Assembly: GCA_963575745.1 (NCBI GenBank)
Contig: CAUYUJ010014762.1
Span: 1 to 64,000, forward strand
Length of the DNA stretch: 64,000 nt
Origin: Prorocentrum cordatum
Lineage: Eukaryota > Sar > Dinophyceae > Prorocentrales > Prorocentraceae
Direction of reading: 5' to 3'
Part shown: piece by piece, positions 12,205-22,394 of the stretch
Numbering within the stretch: the stretch's first letter is position 1
How the letters are laid out: each line of letters opens with the position of its first letter
Notes under the pieces: generated by a model
The model's input: only the letters and a program-made list of their open reading frames with translations
The model's database searches: none
What the model was told of the DNA's origin: nothing
Position numbers and translations under genes: made by a program

Positions 12205-12610
12205 CCCCGCTCAGGTCTGCGCAGTGCCTCACTCCGCTGGACCCAGCAGCCGCCTTCGAAAATGGCGAACCCACCAGCAGCCCTCGAAAATGGCGACAAA
12301 TTCGCAGATCGCAGCCCCCCAGGGACGGGGAGGTCCCGCTCAGATCCGCGCGGTGCCTCACTCCGCTGGACCCACCAGCAGCCCCCGAAAGTGGTAACAA
12401 TTTCGCAGATCGCAGCCCCCCAGGGACGGGGAGGTCCCGCTCAGATTCGCGCGGTGACTCACTCCGCTGGACCCACCAGCAGCCCTCGAAAGTGTCAACA
12501 ATTTCGCAGGTCGCAGCCCGCCAGGGACGTGCCTCACTCCGCTGGGCCCACGAGCAGCCCTCGAAAGTGGCGACAATTTCGCAGATCGCAGCCCCCCCCC
12601 AGGGACGGCA
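12205..12610. repeat. tandem array of ~100 bp units
   Basis: Units share CAGGGACGGGGAGGTCCC, then CTCACTCCGCTGGACCCAC, then TTTCGCAGATCGCAG. Full units begin near 12320 and 12420, a shortened unit near 12521, and partial units at both ends. Confidence 0.85.
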
Positions 12611-13103
12611 AGTCGCGGGAGACAGGAGGCGGGAGGGAGGAGGCGGGAGGAAGGAAGGACGCGCAAGCAGTACTCTATTCAAAACGAATACCCAACACAC
12701 AAAAGAGAGAGAGAGAGAGAGAAGAAAATCACGAGAGAGAAAGAGCGAGAGAGAACGAGAAAGAAAAAACGAAGAACCAGAGAACGAGATCACGAGAGAG
12801 AGAGAGAGAGTCAGGGACAGGATTGCTCCTCCTCCTCCGTTGCCTCCCCCCCTGTCCCCTGCCACCGCTCCTTCCCCTCTTCCCCTCCTGCCGCCCCTCT
12901 TGCCAGCCCTCGCCCGCCTGCTTGTGCCGAGCTCCGCGGCTCTGGGGAGACCAAAAGGTATCGATACCGCTACTCCCCGGACCTCTCCCAGGTTGCGTTC
13001 TGACCAGGATTTCGAGGCGAATCCGATGGTGGCGACGAGGGCATCCAAGGAGGCCCAAAAAGGGGAAAACGAGGAAAGGGTAGCGGTCTTGGACGCCCGA
13101 AAT
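12611..13103. other. (GA)n tract and G+C-rich spacer, no gene
   Basis: GA-rich tract at 12703-12815, then pyrimidine-rich sequence. No domain recognised in any frame. Confidence 0.5.
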
Positions 13104-13284
13104 GGGCACGGAAAGAATGAGTACAATGCCCAACAACAAATGCTGTCCCAAACCAAAAGCGACCGCTGTTGGGCAGGCGGCCTTCTGTCTCAAATGGACA
13201 CAGGCCGCTGCGACACCGACAGCAAATCCGGTTCAAAATGAACAGGACTTGCTGTTGGGCATTGTACCCACCCCTTCCGTACCC
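13104..13284. mobile_element. inverted-repeat element family B, copy 1
   Basis: Left end GGGCACGGAAAGAATGAG followed by TACAATGCCCAACA; the right end read in reverse begins GGGTACGGAAGGGGTGGG followed by TACAATGCCCAACA. So about 35 bp of terminal inverted repeat bound a 181 bp element. No coding capacity. A second copy lies at 37084-37264. Confidence 0.8.
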
Positions 13285-13462
13285 CAGATTTTGTAATAAA
13301 GGGCGGGGGGTCTTATTTCGGGGGGGGGGGGGTCTCTTCCAGGCTGTCTTGGAGGGCCTGGGGGGTCTGGGGACGATGTTTTGGAGGGTTCTCCCACGGG
13401 GGAGGCCTGAAATGGCTTGTCTTGGAGGGTCCAGACCCCCTCCCTTTTATTACGAAATCTGG
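13284..13462. mobile_element. inverted-repeat element family C, copy 1
   Basis: Ends CCAGATTTTGTAATAAAGG on the left and, in reverse, CCAGATTTCGTAATAAAAGG. The terminal repeats are about 30 bp in a 179 bp element. It abuts family B with no spacer. A copy in the opposite orientation is at 37394-37568. Confidence 0.8.
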
Positions 13463-13495
13463 AATACCCATTTCGCTCGTGCCGAGCGGTACGGG

Positions 13496-13685
13496 TACAG
13501 TGGGGCCTCGGCCACAAGAAACCTCCGCAAGAAACCCAACCCTGAAATCCGCGATCTGTTCAATGAAAACCCAAATTTGTCGATCGAAAATCATCCAGGT
13601 CTTATTGGGGACCCATCGAAGTCCAAGAAACCCAGGGCACCCTGGCAAAATCCAATTGGTTTCTTGGCACGCCACCCACTGTACC
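13496..13685. mobile_element. inverted-repeat element family D, copy 1
   Basis: Ends GGTACAGTGGGG and, in reverse, GGTACAGTGGGTGGCG; both are followed by a word like CAAGAAACC. Length 190 bp. The second copy is at 36329-36513. Confidence 0.75.
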
Positions 13686-13980
13686 TCTTCCTCCTCTGAG
13701 GCTCGAGGCGGCCGCCCCCGCGCGAGCCCGCCTCGAGCCCCCGCGGGCCCCTCGGGCTCCCGCCTGGCCCGATGCGGGCCCCCCACCGCCCTCCTTGCGC
13801 CCCTCGGGGGACGGGAGCCCGGGGGCCCCTCCGTGGGCACCCCTTACCGCCTGCACCTGCCCTCGGCGGGGGGGGGGGGGGGAACGTTGGGGGAGTGCTG
13901 GTTCAGGGGTCCTCCTCCTCCATGTTGCACGTTGCATGCATTCAAGGGGAGTCCGAGCACTCCTCGGGCCCGCTCGGACC
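13686..13980. other. no gene recognised
   Basis: G+C-rich sequence with a 14-base G run at 13868; no domain. Confidence 0.5.
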
Positions 13981-16848
13981 TCATTGTGAGATCCTGTGAC
14001 CTGGCACCCCCAACGCCCGCGCGCAGTCCTCCTGCGACTTCGCGGCGAGGGTGCTTGGCCATTGCAATAACCCTTGCGGCAGTAGACCTCGCAAGAGTCG
14101 TGACCTCGCCTTCTTCCCCGTGCTTGTGGGGGGGAGGCAAGGTTCCTTCAGCTTAAAGGCACGAGTCGACGACGCCCCCCCACACCTGCTGCAAAATGCG
14201 ACTCCACGGATGACATGGAGGTGTGGGAGGTGTGTCGCGTGAAACCACTGGGCGTGATTCGGGGTGCACGGGGATCCGAGCCAGGACTCCTTGGTCCCTC
14301 GAATCTGGTACCTGAAGCAGATTTTGCACCTGAGGCCCTCGGGAACATCCTCGAAAACATGCTGGGCATGGCCCCACTTCTTTGGGGCCTTGACCCGCCC
14401 TCGCTTCTTGGGAGCGGGCGGCGGGGCTGGGAAAACTTCCCAGAAAAACTCCTGGACCGCGGCGATCCGATTCTGGATGAGCTCTATCTCACGATCTGCC
14501 TCTAGGACGGGGCGGGTCACCCAATCAGGAAGTTGGACCCGTGCTGCTGCATCTGCTGCTGTCTGATCTGCTAACTGGTTCACCAGGTATGCCCAGGGCT
14601 GGATGTTATAATCCCAGAAATCACTCTCCGTGGGGTGAGACTTGGTCTTGTGGAACTCCAGGGTCCCGTCGAAGCTCTGATGGGCCTCCCAGAACTCCCC
14701 CCATAAGTCGACGGAACATTTGTGTCGCCAAAGGGGCCCTCGAAGGACTCCTCGATATACGTAGGCTGAGTCTGTCACGATGGTAATCTCCCCTGCTAGG
14801 TTCTGGACAGCCTTGACCACCGCGTAGAGCTCTCCGCGGTTGACCGTCTGTCTTCCTGGCAGGCCTCCTCTTAAAGTTCCTATGGTCTCGAGGTCGGAAT
14901 CTTTGACTGCTACCCCCCAGCCAACTCTCCTCAGCCTCGGATCATTCGGAAACCTTCCTCCTCCAGCGTCGGTTCCAACCAAAAACTTGCCCTTGATGGG
15001 GCCCCGTTGGATCATGAAGGTCCCCGTGGCTCCGAGGGTGGCTCTGGGAGGGTGTTGGTCCAGGCGTCCTGTCGTGAAATCAGCTGGCTGCAGTCCTCGT
15101 CCCCATTTCACTGGATAGGATGGAAACTCATCAATAGCCTTCTGGATGAGGTACTGGGAGTCGAGGACTGCTTCATCGGTACTGCGCGCGTGCGCTGGGC
15201 ATGTCCAGAGGCGGTGAAGGTCGTCCTCCACTGGTGCTCCACACCTGGCACAACATGCTGACTGGCTTGGTTTACATTCGTGTACTCGGGCGTTGGTCCA
15301 GATCGAGGCCTTTCCGAGGGCTTGAAGGGCTTTGGCTCGAACGGGTTGGTGATCCTTCCGAAGCTTCCGATAGGTCTTCTGAAACTGGAACGTGTCGATC
15401 CCGAACTCAGCTCCCCCTCCTAGATGGAAATGCGAGGCCCTTTCCCAGAGAACCCGAGACACATATTCACTGAAGTCGTCCAGGAAGGCCGTCTGGGCTC
15501 TGAGGTCTCCAGGAACGAGTTTATACCGTTGGTTGTCGGGAAGGATCCATCCCCAGGGCCCCACCATGTACACTCCTAGGTCATGAAGGGTGGCAATGAG
15601 CGCTGAGAAGAGGGAGGTAACCTTACTCCATCGGGTCTTACTTGCCAGACGTGCCACTGTAGGGGACCACCTTTTGCCGATTGCCTTGTGCAACTCTGGA
15701 TTCTGGTTGACCATGTCGAACCAGGTCTTGACAACTTGCATGGGGAGGTAGTGCGCAGGATCCTCCTGCTGCTGTCCCCGTGCTGACAAGGCAAAGCCTG
15801 CCGTCGTGCATCCATACTTGGGAACATATCCGAGTCCTCGGACTAGTCGTCCCCGAACTAGCTTGAGTACTGTCGGCGCAATACCTTGCCCCTGTTGGCC
15901 CCAGAAGAGCTGTGGGCGGGCCCCCGTATTGACCAGCCTCCGACTCTTCTTGGTGGTCCTGGTGAGGTTGGTGATCCCTTTGAGCCTCTGGAGCCCCTTC
16001 TTGAAACGCTCCTTCCGAATCTTCAGGCGCCTCCGTAACCCCAAGGTAGTGTCCAGGCCGAGGTCCCTCCCCTGGACACTGGTCTTGACGGCCCACCCCA
16101 ACTCCTTCGTACGCTCGCTTATCTTGGCGCTCAGCCCAGGCACCGACGCGAGAACACAGGATTCAGGTGAGAGCCTGCAACCATGAGCCTCGAGCTTCTT
16201 ACCCAGGAAAGCCAATGCCTCTGGAACCACCTCCAAGATCTCCTTAGACGAGCCCCAAACTCGCAACCTCAGGTCGTCAACCCAGGTACGAAAACGAACT
16301 CGTGGAAACTGGTAGTGTAGATCTTCCAATATATTAAACAGGAAGGCTCGGGCGAGGGATGTTGACTGTGTGCAGCCTTGCAGGACGCTGTCGGTTGGGC
16401 ACGTGGGTGACGAGCATCCTAGCGAGGCAGAGGACAGAAATCTGGCCGCCTGATGAACAATCATGGCGTGCATGAGCGGGATGGTGGGATACTCAAGACG
16501 GATGGCCACCCCGCAGACATACTCCGTACAAATCGTGTCGAAAAACTTTTCGATGTCAAACTCCTCCTCCACCTCATCCTCCTCCTCCTTCTCCTCCTCC
16601 TCCTCCTCCTCCTCCTCCTCCTCCTCCGCCTCCTCCTCCTCCTCCGCCTCCTCCTCCTCCGCCTCCGCCTCCGCCTCCTCCTCCTCCTCCTCCACCTCCT
16701 CCTCCTCCTCCTGGGGGGGGAACATCGAGCTTGAATCCACGATACGGTGTGGGCAGTGGACAAGGAACCCTTGGACAAGGAATCCAGCGTCTGGAAGCCA
16801 GTGGAGCTCCAATCGTGGATCGGCCATGGATATCACCGTCGCCCTCAT
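13981..16848 (-). CDS. LINE copy 2: reverse transcriptase-RNase H protein, 5' truncated
   Basis: A 955-residue open frame from an ATG at 16848, of which residues 97-955 are retroelement. Residues 98-104 (DIEKFFD) are reverse transcriptase motif A, 157-172 the motif B region, and D191-D192 in WVDDLRL the motif C catalytic pair. A Cys/His cluster follows (C533, C536, H545, C550). RNase H occupies about 620-770 with D627 (GTDAGG), E673 (GELYA), D693 (VTDSAY) and D761 (NQLADQT), so all four catalytic acids are kept. A C-terminal Cys-rich segment (about 840-905) ends the protein. The fingers part upstream of motif A, the endonuclease and ORF1 are missing: a poly-Glu run from a microsatellite replaces them. 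The first 46 residues come from an unrelated dispersed repeat. Long and unbroken, so probably a fairly young but incomplete copy. Confidence 0.85.
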   Translation of the reverse strand: MRATVISMADPRLELHWLPDAGFLVQGFLVHCPHRIVDSSSMFPPQEEEEEVEEEEEEAEAEAEEEEAEEEEEAEEEEEEEEEEEEKEEEDEVEEEFDIEKFFDTICTEYVCGVAIRLEYPTIPLMHAMIVHQAARFLSSASLGCSSPTCPTDSVLQGCTQSTSLARAFLFNILEDLHYQFPRVRFRTWVDDLRLRVWGSSKEILEVVPEALAFLGKKLEAHGCRLSPESCVLASVPGLSAKISERTKELGWAVKTSVQGRDLGLDTTLGLRRRLKIRKERFKKGLQRLKGITNLTRTTKKSRRLVNTGARPQLFWGQQGQGIAPTVLKLVRGRLVRGLGYVPKYGCTTAGFALSARGQQQEDPAHYLPMQVVKTWFDMVNQNPELHKAIGKRWSPTVARLASKTRWSKVTSLFSALIATLHDLGVYMVGPWGWILPDNQRYKLVPGDLRAQTAFLDDFSEYVSRVLWERASHFHLGGGAEFGIDTFQFQKTYRKLRKDHQPVRAKALQALGKASIWTNARVHECKPSQSACCARCGAPVEDDLHRLWTCPAHARSTDEAVLDSQYLIQKAIDEFPSYPVKWGRGLQPADFTTGRLDQHPPRATLGATGTFMIQRGPIKGKFLVGTDAGGGRFPNDPRLRRVGWGVAVKDSDLETIGTLRGGLPGRQTVNRGELYAVVKAVQNLAGEITIVTDSAYVYRGVLRGPLWRHKCSVDLWGEFWEAHQSFDGTLEFHKTKSHPTESDFWDYNIQPWAYLVNQLADQTAADAAARVQLPDWVTRPVLEADREIELIQNRIAAVQEFFWEVFPAPPPAPKKRGRVKAPKKWGHAQHVFEDVPEGLRCKICFRYQIRGTKESWLGSPCTPNHAQWFHATHLPHLHVIRGVAFCSRCGGASSTRAFKLKEPCLPPTSTGKKARSRLLRGLLPQGLLQWPSTLAAKSQEDCARALGVPGHRISQ
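16560..16712. repeat. (CTC)n microsatellite at the 5' break of LINE copy 2
   Basis: CTC units with CGC/CTT variants. On the minus strand it reads as about 50 Glu codons fused in frame to reverse transcriptase motif A. Confidence 0.95.
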
Positions 16849-16870
16849 TGAATAAGGAATCCTCCAGGGT
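16755..16870. repeat. dispersed repeat family Q, copy 1
   Basis: Shares GGAACCCTTGGACAAGGAAT, CTGGAAGCC and GCCATGGATATCA with 46090-46215 and 47055-47180. Confidence 0.65.
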
Positions 16871-17689
16871 CTGGCGCCTCCTGGGACTATTCCTTAACGA
16901 ACGCCGCCACCGTAGTTCAGGGGTGGGGGGGGAAATCGGGCTTGAATCGACGACACGTCGGGCCCCCATCGGCCAGCAATGGTCGATGCATCCCCCCCTC
17001 ACATTGCTCCGACAGGCGGGGGAGGTCCCGAGAGCGTCCACCCACCCGGGCCGTGGTGCACCACACGAAGTCGGCCAGCTTCGCCGCGGCCTTGGCAGTC
17101 GCCTCAACAAGGCGGAGACAGACATTGAGAGGGGTGGCCCAATGATGGCAACCTGGAAGCCCGCGTGGTGGATTGGAGTGCGCTTGCTCGGGCCCATCGC
17201 CCCCGCAAATGAGACGCCCCCTGTCCTGCGCAGTGACGAGGATGACGCCAGCAAGCACACCGAGGCGTACACTGCAAAGAGTTTTATGGCTGCCCATGCG
17301 AAATTACTTGACCTGACACTTGTGCTGGCATGTCGTCCCACTGCCGACGCCAGCGTATACAAATCGCTGGCGATATCATACGTTGGCAACCTGCCTCCGC
17401 GGCATGATGCTACCTGTAGGGAAACAGAAGTGCAAGAATCTGACTGACGGGTGTGGCGACTCCAACGAAAGCGCATGGGGCGTCGAAAGGTCGAGCGGGC
17501 AACGCGCGAGCCAAATTACACAGCGACCGAGCGCGGGATCAGAACCTACCGCCGGAGGGGCAGCTGGTTGAAGCTGAGCTGGCTGAGCTGGCTGCGAACG
17601 GCCAGGGCTGCATGCTGCACACGTGCGAGACCCAGACGGAACATCAGGGTGAATTGAAGCCTGCACGCCAGGAGACGCCGTGGCCTGGG
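16871..17689. other. no gene recognised
   Basis: Plus-strand frame 16731-17447 and minus-strand frames are open but show no domain, and the ends come from repeats. Confidence 0.45.
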
Positions 17690-18245
17690 CCCCTCCCTGC
17701 CCGACCGTGGCCCCCCGTGCCTCCCCTCTGCCCGACGGCGCCCCGCTCTGCCCCTTCCGCCGACCGGCCGCGCCCCTCCCTGCCCAGCAGGGGCCCCCCG
17801 CGCTCCCCCGGAGTTCCGACCCGACCGACACCGTGCGCCACGCCGGCCCGTCCGTGCCCCTCCGTCCCCCCCTTATTGCTCGACCGGCCGTGGCCGCCCG
17901 TGTCCCCCCCCCCTCCCCCCCGGCGGCACCTCCTCTGCTTATATTCCGACCGGCCGACCGCTCTCCCTCTCTCCCTGCCCCGCCGTGGCCCACCGTGCCC
18001 CCCCCCCGTTGCCTCCGCGGCCCCCCCCTCCCCTCTGCCGACTCCGACCGCCGACCGCGCCTCCCTCCCCCCCCCCTGCCCGACCGTGGCCCCCATGTGC
18101 CCTTTTCCCCCGTGCCCCCCCCCCCCCCCCTCTGCCCACTCCGACCGGCCGACCGCGCCCCCCCCCCCCCTCCCCCCCCTCGGTGCCCCAGCGTGGCCCC
18201 CCGTGCCCCCAGTCCTCTCCGCTTATACTCCGACAGACCGGCCGC
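17690..18245. repeat. degenerate G+C minisatellite
   Basis: Irregular units of about 60-90 bp combining CCGACCGGCCGACCGC with CCCCCCGTGCCCCCC words. It explains the long Pro/Arg- and Gly-rich frames on both strands. Confidence 0.7.
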
Positions 18246-18277
18246 GGCGCCCAAGCATGCCGCGGAAAAAGGGCCCC

Positions 18278-18775
18278 GGGTCGTGGAACGCTCGGCCCAA
18301 GACGCCCGAGATGGCCTCCAGACGGCCCAGGAAGCCCCCCAAAGACGCCTTCAATCAGCCGTCCCAGAGAGCCCCACAAAGAAGGCACGATTTCAGTGAC
18401 GTAGCAAGTTCTCCACGCCAAGGCTCCCAAGAGCGAGCATCCCTTCCACACCTGAGCAACCCTCTATTATGTTTGTCTCTTGGGGCTCTCTGGGAAGGCT
18501 AATTGAAGGCCTCTTGGGGCGTCTTCCCAGACCCCGACGTCATGATTTGTTCATGACGCGACCCCCAGAGGTCCGGACCTATTCGCCGGGACCGGTTTTT
18601 CACCCCGAGTCGTTGTTTGACGGTCCCGAGGGCCGGTAAGGGCCCCCCGGAGGCCGAAAACATAGAAAAACCTCCCGTCGTGATTTCTTCATGACTCGAG
18701 GGGGTCTGGGATGGGGGCTTCCTGGGCCGTCTGGAGGCCATCTCGGGCGTCTTGGGCCGATCGCTCCACGACCTG
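18278..18775. repeat. large inverted repeat carrying a nested element
   Basis: Left arm 18278-18361 and right arm 18497-18775 are reverse complements (for example GACGCCCGAGATGGCCTCC on the left and its complement on the right). The right arm is split by the family A element at 18526-18710; the left arm is the uninterrupted counterpart. Confidence 0.75.
18526..18710. mobile_element. inverted-repeat element family A, copy 1 (nested)
   Basis: Begins CCCAGACCCCGACGTCATGA and ends TCATGACTCGAGGGGGTCTG plus GG. The interior has the family hallmarks GACCCCCAGAGGTCCGGACC, GGGACCGGTTTTTCACCCC and GGCCGAAAACATAGAAAAAC. Length 185 bp, no coding capacity. Confidence 0.85.
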
Positions 18776-18859
18776 GGGCTCTCTCTGTCCACCCCGGGCC
18801 CGCGCAGGAGCGCGCAGGAGCGCCTGGGAGGCCCGGGGTCCGGGCCGGGCCCTGAGGGC

Positions 18860-19010
18860 TCCTCCTCCTCCTCCTCCTCCTCCTCCTCCAGGGCTCCTCC
18901 TCCTCCTCCTCCTCCTTCTCCTCCTCCAGGGCTCCTCCTCCTCCTCCTCCTCCTCCTCCTCCTCCTCCTCCTCCTCCTCCTCCAGGGCTTCTCCTCCTCC
19001 TCCTCCTGCC
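18860..19010. repeat. (CTC)n microsatellite
   Basis: CTC runs separated by CAGGGCT. Confidence 0.9.
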
Positions 19011-19379
19011 TCTCAGGGCTGCACGAGCCTTCGGGCGCTCCACAACGTGCTGAAGGCACGGTGGCGGATCTTGGCAACGCGTACCATCGCACCCCCCCCC
19101 TGTTGGGACCAACCGCTTCGCCCCATGCAGGGAGCTCGCATCATAAGACACGCCCGTGGAGCCTCGCAGGCTTCTCCCGTCATCTCAAGGTCGCCTTCGG
19201 ATCGAACCTGGCGCTACGTCCACACAGCCGTGCTGCTACTCGCAGCTCCCCTTTTTATGGTCACTCGCCAGCGTATCGCAGCACTCGCGCGGTTCCCCGA
19301 ATCTGCCACAGGTTGGCGCCATCTCTGTATCCCTTTGTCCCGCATCCGTGCCTGTATGATCCTTGACACGCGTGCCTCT
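19011..19379. other. no gene recognised
   Basis: Unique-looking sequence; open frames carry no domain. Confidence 0.45.
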
Positions 19380-19720
19380 GGTTTTGTGTAGAACCCAACG
19401 TATCGAACCCCGCAATGTGATGTGTGGAGCCCTGTGTATGGACTCCTGAATCTGGAAACCTTTCTGTGGAACCCAACGGATGTGAAACCACGTGTGTGCG
19501 GGAGGAACCTGTTTCTGCAACCCTATTTGGGTGGACGACTGTGCGTATAAAGCCCCGAATGTGTGAAGCTAATGTGTATGGAACCCAATGCGTCTGAACC
19601 ATACGCGTATCGAACCCTATGTGTGAAACTCTATGTGAGACCCCTGTGTACAAGTGGGGCACTAAGTGCCAAACCCTACGTGTGTGGAGCCCGATGTGTC
19701 AACCATCGGAACCTATCGGG
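19380..19720. repeat. degenerate TGTGTGGAACCC minisatellite
   Basis: Repeats of about 15-18 bp on the theme (A/C)TGTGTGGAACCC, strongly diverged. Confidence 0.7.
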
Positions 19721-20733
19721 CTCGTTTGCTTGTCTTGAGCTTCAGGAGTCACGCGAACATCTTGTCGTAAAGTTCCTTCGGGTGTGCACTGTACGTACTC
19801 AGAGTTCTTGAACCCAGGATGTGTACGACTAGGCGAAGGACCCGTTGGAAATATTCACGTGTTCAGCACAACACCGTGTCCACGCCGACGTTCCGGCGAA
19901 CCATCACACAATTGACTGATTCGGCATCTTCACGCATTGGGGGGCTCAGATGCAAAAAAAACACTGGCTGATCGGAGCGCGATGACCGCCAAAGCTCTTA
20001 CAATGAATATTTGCATCAACCCTGCCCTGAGAGAATATCAAGAATAACTCAAAGCGAGGCGCATACCGAATGGACCGAACGCACGTGCGGCAAGTAGGAT
20101 ACAGGAATCAACACTGGGGATTTACTGGGTCGTTACTATGTGCGTGCTTGACACTGTCATCGCTTAAACGATGACGAGTGACCCACAGAACTGGCCCAAT
20201 ACAGCCGATGAACGACGAAAACCACGTCGTACCACCATGCGATATTCAACTTCACGCAAATACCCTCCTGTCAACGTACTTGAATTCTGCCAGCGATTGG
20301 ATCACCATACCGAGTATAGCTTTCCAGGAGTGGCGATCACTGAGAAAAAGACGCTACTGCGACGGAGTGCGGTTGTTCTTCATTTCTGGGGGGCACGCTT
20401 CAACTGCTGGCTCCTGGCTGTTCTGAAGCTTCCGTGGCAATACCAACGGCAAGCAAGAGCTTGCGCTACAGGAAGTTCGATGGCAAGCCAAACAGCGGCG
20501 CATGCCAGCTGCACCTGGGAAAATACAAAATAATAACTAAGGCTGGGCAACATCTAGCACTCACGTGCTGAAGATAAACACGCGCCAGACATCCGGCAAT
20601 ACACCCACACACCGAACGTCACAAAGCAGTACGTATCTGGATTAACTCAAAGTTCGCTGCAGAGGAGCTGCTCCGAAGGCCATGCAACCTGTCAGTGGTC
20701 ACCAGAGGTGCTGCACGGAGCAAAAGCGTCGGG
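19721..20733. other. 3' flank of the UGDH gene, no gene recognised
   Basis: Sequence of more balanced composition. A 120-residue plus-strand frame at 20171-20533 has an ATG and no repeat bias, but no domain and no support from neighbours. Confidence 0.4.
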
Positions 20734-22173
20734 TCAGGCCGAAGGCGCCGTGCTGCCGATTTTTGGCTTGCCGATCGCGTGCACCTCGAAACCCAGCTTG
20801 TGCAGGCCCATGTGGTCCAGCATGTTCCGACCGTCGAACAAGAAGGCTGGCTTCATCATCTTACTGTAGAATACGTCGTACTTGTAGGTCTTGAACTCGT
20901 CCCACTCTGTGAGGATGACGATCGCGTGCGCCCCGTCGACAGCCTCCTCTGGCGAGCTGGTGAAGGTGAGCAACTTGTCGTCAACCTCCACCCCGTGATA
21001 CTTGAACTCCGTGATGGCGTCTTCCCTCTTCACCTTGGGGTCATACACGTGAACGAGCGCTCCATCTTGCATCAGCATGTCGCAGACGGTGAGGGCAGGG
21101 GTCTCACGCACATCGCCCGTGTCTTTCTTGAACGCAAAGCCGAAAACGGCAATCTTCTTCCGGGAGACAGTGTTGAACAGGGCATGAATGATTCGGCCAG
21201 TGAAGGTCTTCTTCTGGTACTCGTTCATGTCGACGACCTTCTGCCAGTACTGAGCGCACTCGTCCAAGCCAAACTGCTCACAGATGTAGACGAGGTTCAA
21301 GATGTCCTTCTGGAAGCAAGAGCCCCCGAAACCGATGGAGGCATTGAGGAACTTCTTCCCGATGCGCGAGTCCGTGCCGATGGCTCGAGACACCTCGCTG
21401 ACGTCTGCTCCTGTGCGCTCGCACAGCCTGGAGATGGAGTTAATGCTGCTGACGCGCTGGGCGAGCATGGCATTGGCGACCAGCTTCGAGAGCTCGGAGC
21501 TCCACAGGTTGGTCGTCAGAATCCGCTCCCTCGGCACCCAGTGCGCGTAGATGTCCACGAGCACCTGCACCGCCTGCTCCACCTGACCTCCGATGAGCAC
21601 CCGATCGGGGTTGTCGAGGTCCGTCATGGCCGTCCCCTCGGCCAGGAACTCCGGATTCGACAGGATGTAAAACCTCTTCCCCACGGTCCCCGAGTTCAGC
21701 TCGTTCGCGGTCAGCACGCGCTCGAGCGCCGCGGCCGTCTTCACCGGCACGGTGGACTTCTCGATCACGATCTTGCTGTTGTTGGCGTACTGCGCGATGG
21801 TGCGGCCGACGCTCTCGATGAACTTCAGGTCCGCCGCGCGCCCGGCGCCGACGCCCTGCGTCTTCGTGGGCGTGTTGACCGAGGCAAAGATGATGTCCGC
21901 GTCCCTGATGCCGGCCTCCACGTCGGTGGAGAAGAAAAGGTTCCTGCCACGGCACCCCTCGACGATCTCCTTAAGCCCTGGCTCGTAGATGGGCAGCGAG
22001 TCCGAGTTCCAGGCCGCGATGCGTGCCTCGTTGAGGTCGACGATGTTCACGGTGATCTCCGGGCACTTGTGGGCAACCATCGCCATGGTCGGTCCGCCGA
22101 CGTAGCCGGCGCCGATGCAGCAAATCTTGTCCAAGCGAATGCCCAGCTTGGGGTGCATCTTCACCTCCGCCAT
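20734..22173 (-). CDS. UGDH: UDP-glucose 6-dehydrogenase
   Basis: Oxidises UDP-glucose to UDP-glucuronate with two NAD+, the committed step to glucuronate- and xylose-containing glycans; a cytosolic enzyme. From the ATG at 22173 the product is 479 residues, the usual length. An N-terminal Rossmann fold has GAGYVGGPT (residues 21-29). STVPVKT (140-146), NPEFLAEG (173-180) with E175, SKLVANA with K230 and N234, and GGSCFQKD with catalytic C286 and D290 are all present. The C-terminal domain has [16 protein letters not shown] (345-360). No motif is missing, and the gene is one uninterrupted exon. A longer open frame runs upstream to 22668, but it enters simple repeat, so the ATG before [20 protein letters not shown] is chosen. 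The intronless form suggests a possible retrocopy. No SL relic is seen upstream. Confidence 0.95.
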   Translation of the reverse strand: MAEVKMHPKLGIRLDKICCIGAGYVGGPTMAMVAHKCPEITVNIVDLNEARIAAWNSDSLPIYEPGLKEIVEGCRGRNLFFSTDVEAGIRDADIIFASVNTPTKTQGVGAGRAADLKFIESVGRTIAQYANNSKIVIEKSTVPVKTAAALERVLTANELNSGTVGKRFYILSNPEFLAEGTAMTDLDNPDRVLIGGQVEQAVQVLVDIYAHWVPRERILTTNLWSSELSKLVANAMLAQRVSSINSISRLCERTGADVSEVSRAIGTDSRIGKKFLNASIGFGGSCFQKDILNLVYICEQFGLDECAQYWQKVVDMNEYQKKTFTGRIIHALFNTVSRKKIAVFGFAFKKDTGDVRETPALTVCDMLMQDGALVHVYDPKVKREDAITEFKYHGVEVDDKLLTFTSSPEEAVDGAHAIVILTEWDEFKTYKYDVFYSKMMKPAFLFDGRNMLDHMGLHKLGFEVHAIGKPKIGSTAPSA

Positions 22174-22394
22174 CTCTCCTCGAGCACCAGGGGCGGGCTC
22201 CGGGCAGGGCGGCCGCGGCCGCAGACCGGGGCCTGGAACCGGAGTGCCTTGAGGACGGGTTGTCCTCGGTCCAAAGGGCAGCTGCGAGGAACGCACAGAT
22301 ACACCTACGGTCCGGAGCTCTTGCTTAAACCGCCGCGGCGGAGGCCCCAGCGACACGCTGTGCCCTGCAAGCGGGTAGCGTGTCCCCCGGAGGA
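22174..22394. other. 5' flank of UGDH with a short dispersed repeat
   Basis: The segment at 22333-22388 (CGCCGCGGCGGAG, CGACACGCTGTGCCCTGCA, GCGGG) resembles 46851-46910. No TATA box or other promoter element can be called, which is usual for dinoflagellates. Confidence 0.4.

Noticed and set aside
12023-13241. Long open frames on both strands
   Set aside because: They run through a ~100 bp tandem array, a GA repeat and part of element B; no domain.
16574-17476. Gly-rich 300-residue frame
   Set aside because: The poly-Gly part is the CTC microsatellite read in another frame, and the rest is antisense to nothing recognised.
20171-20533. 120-residue plus-strand frame near UGDH
   Set aside because: It has an ATG and no repeat bias, but no domain, no codon support and no neighbour; the length is within chance.
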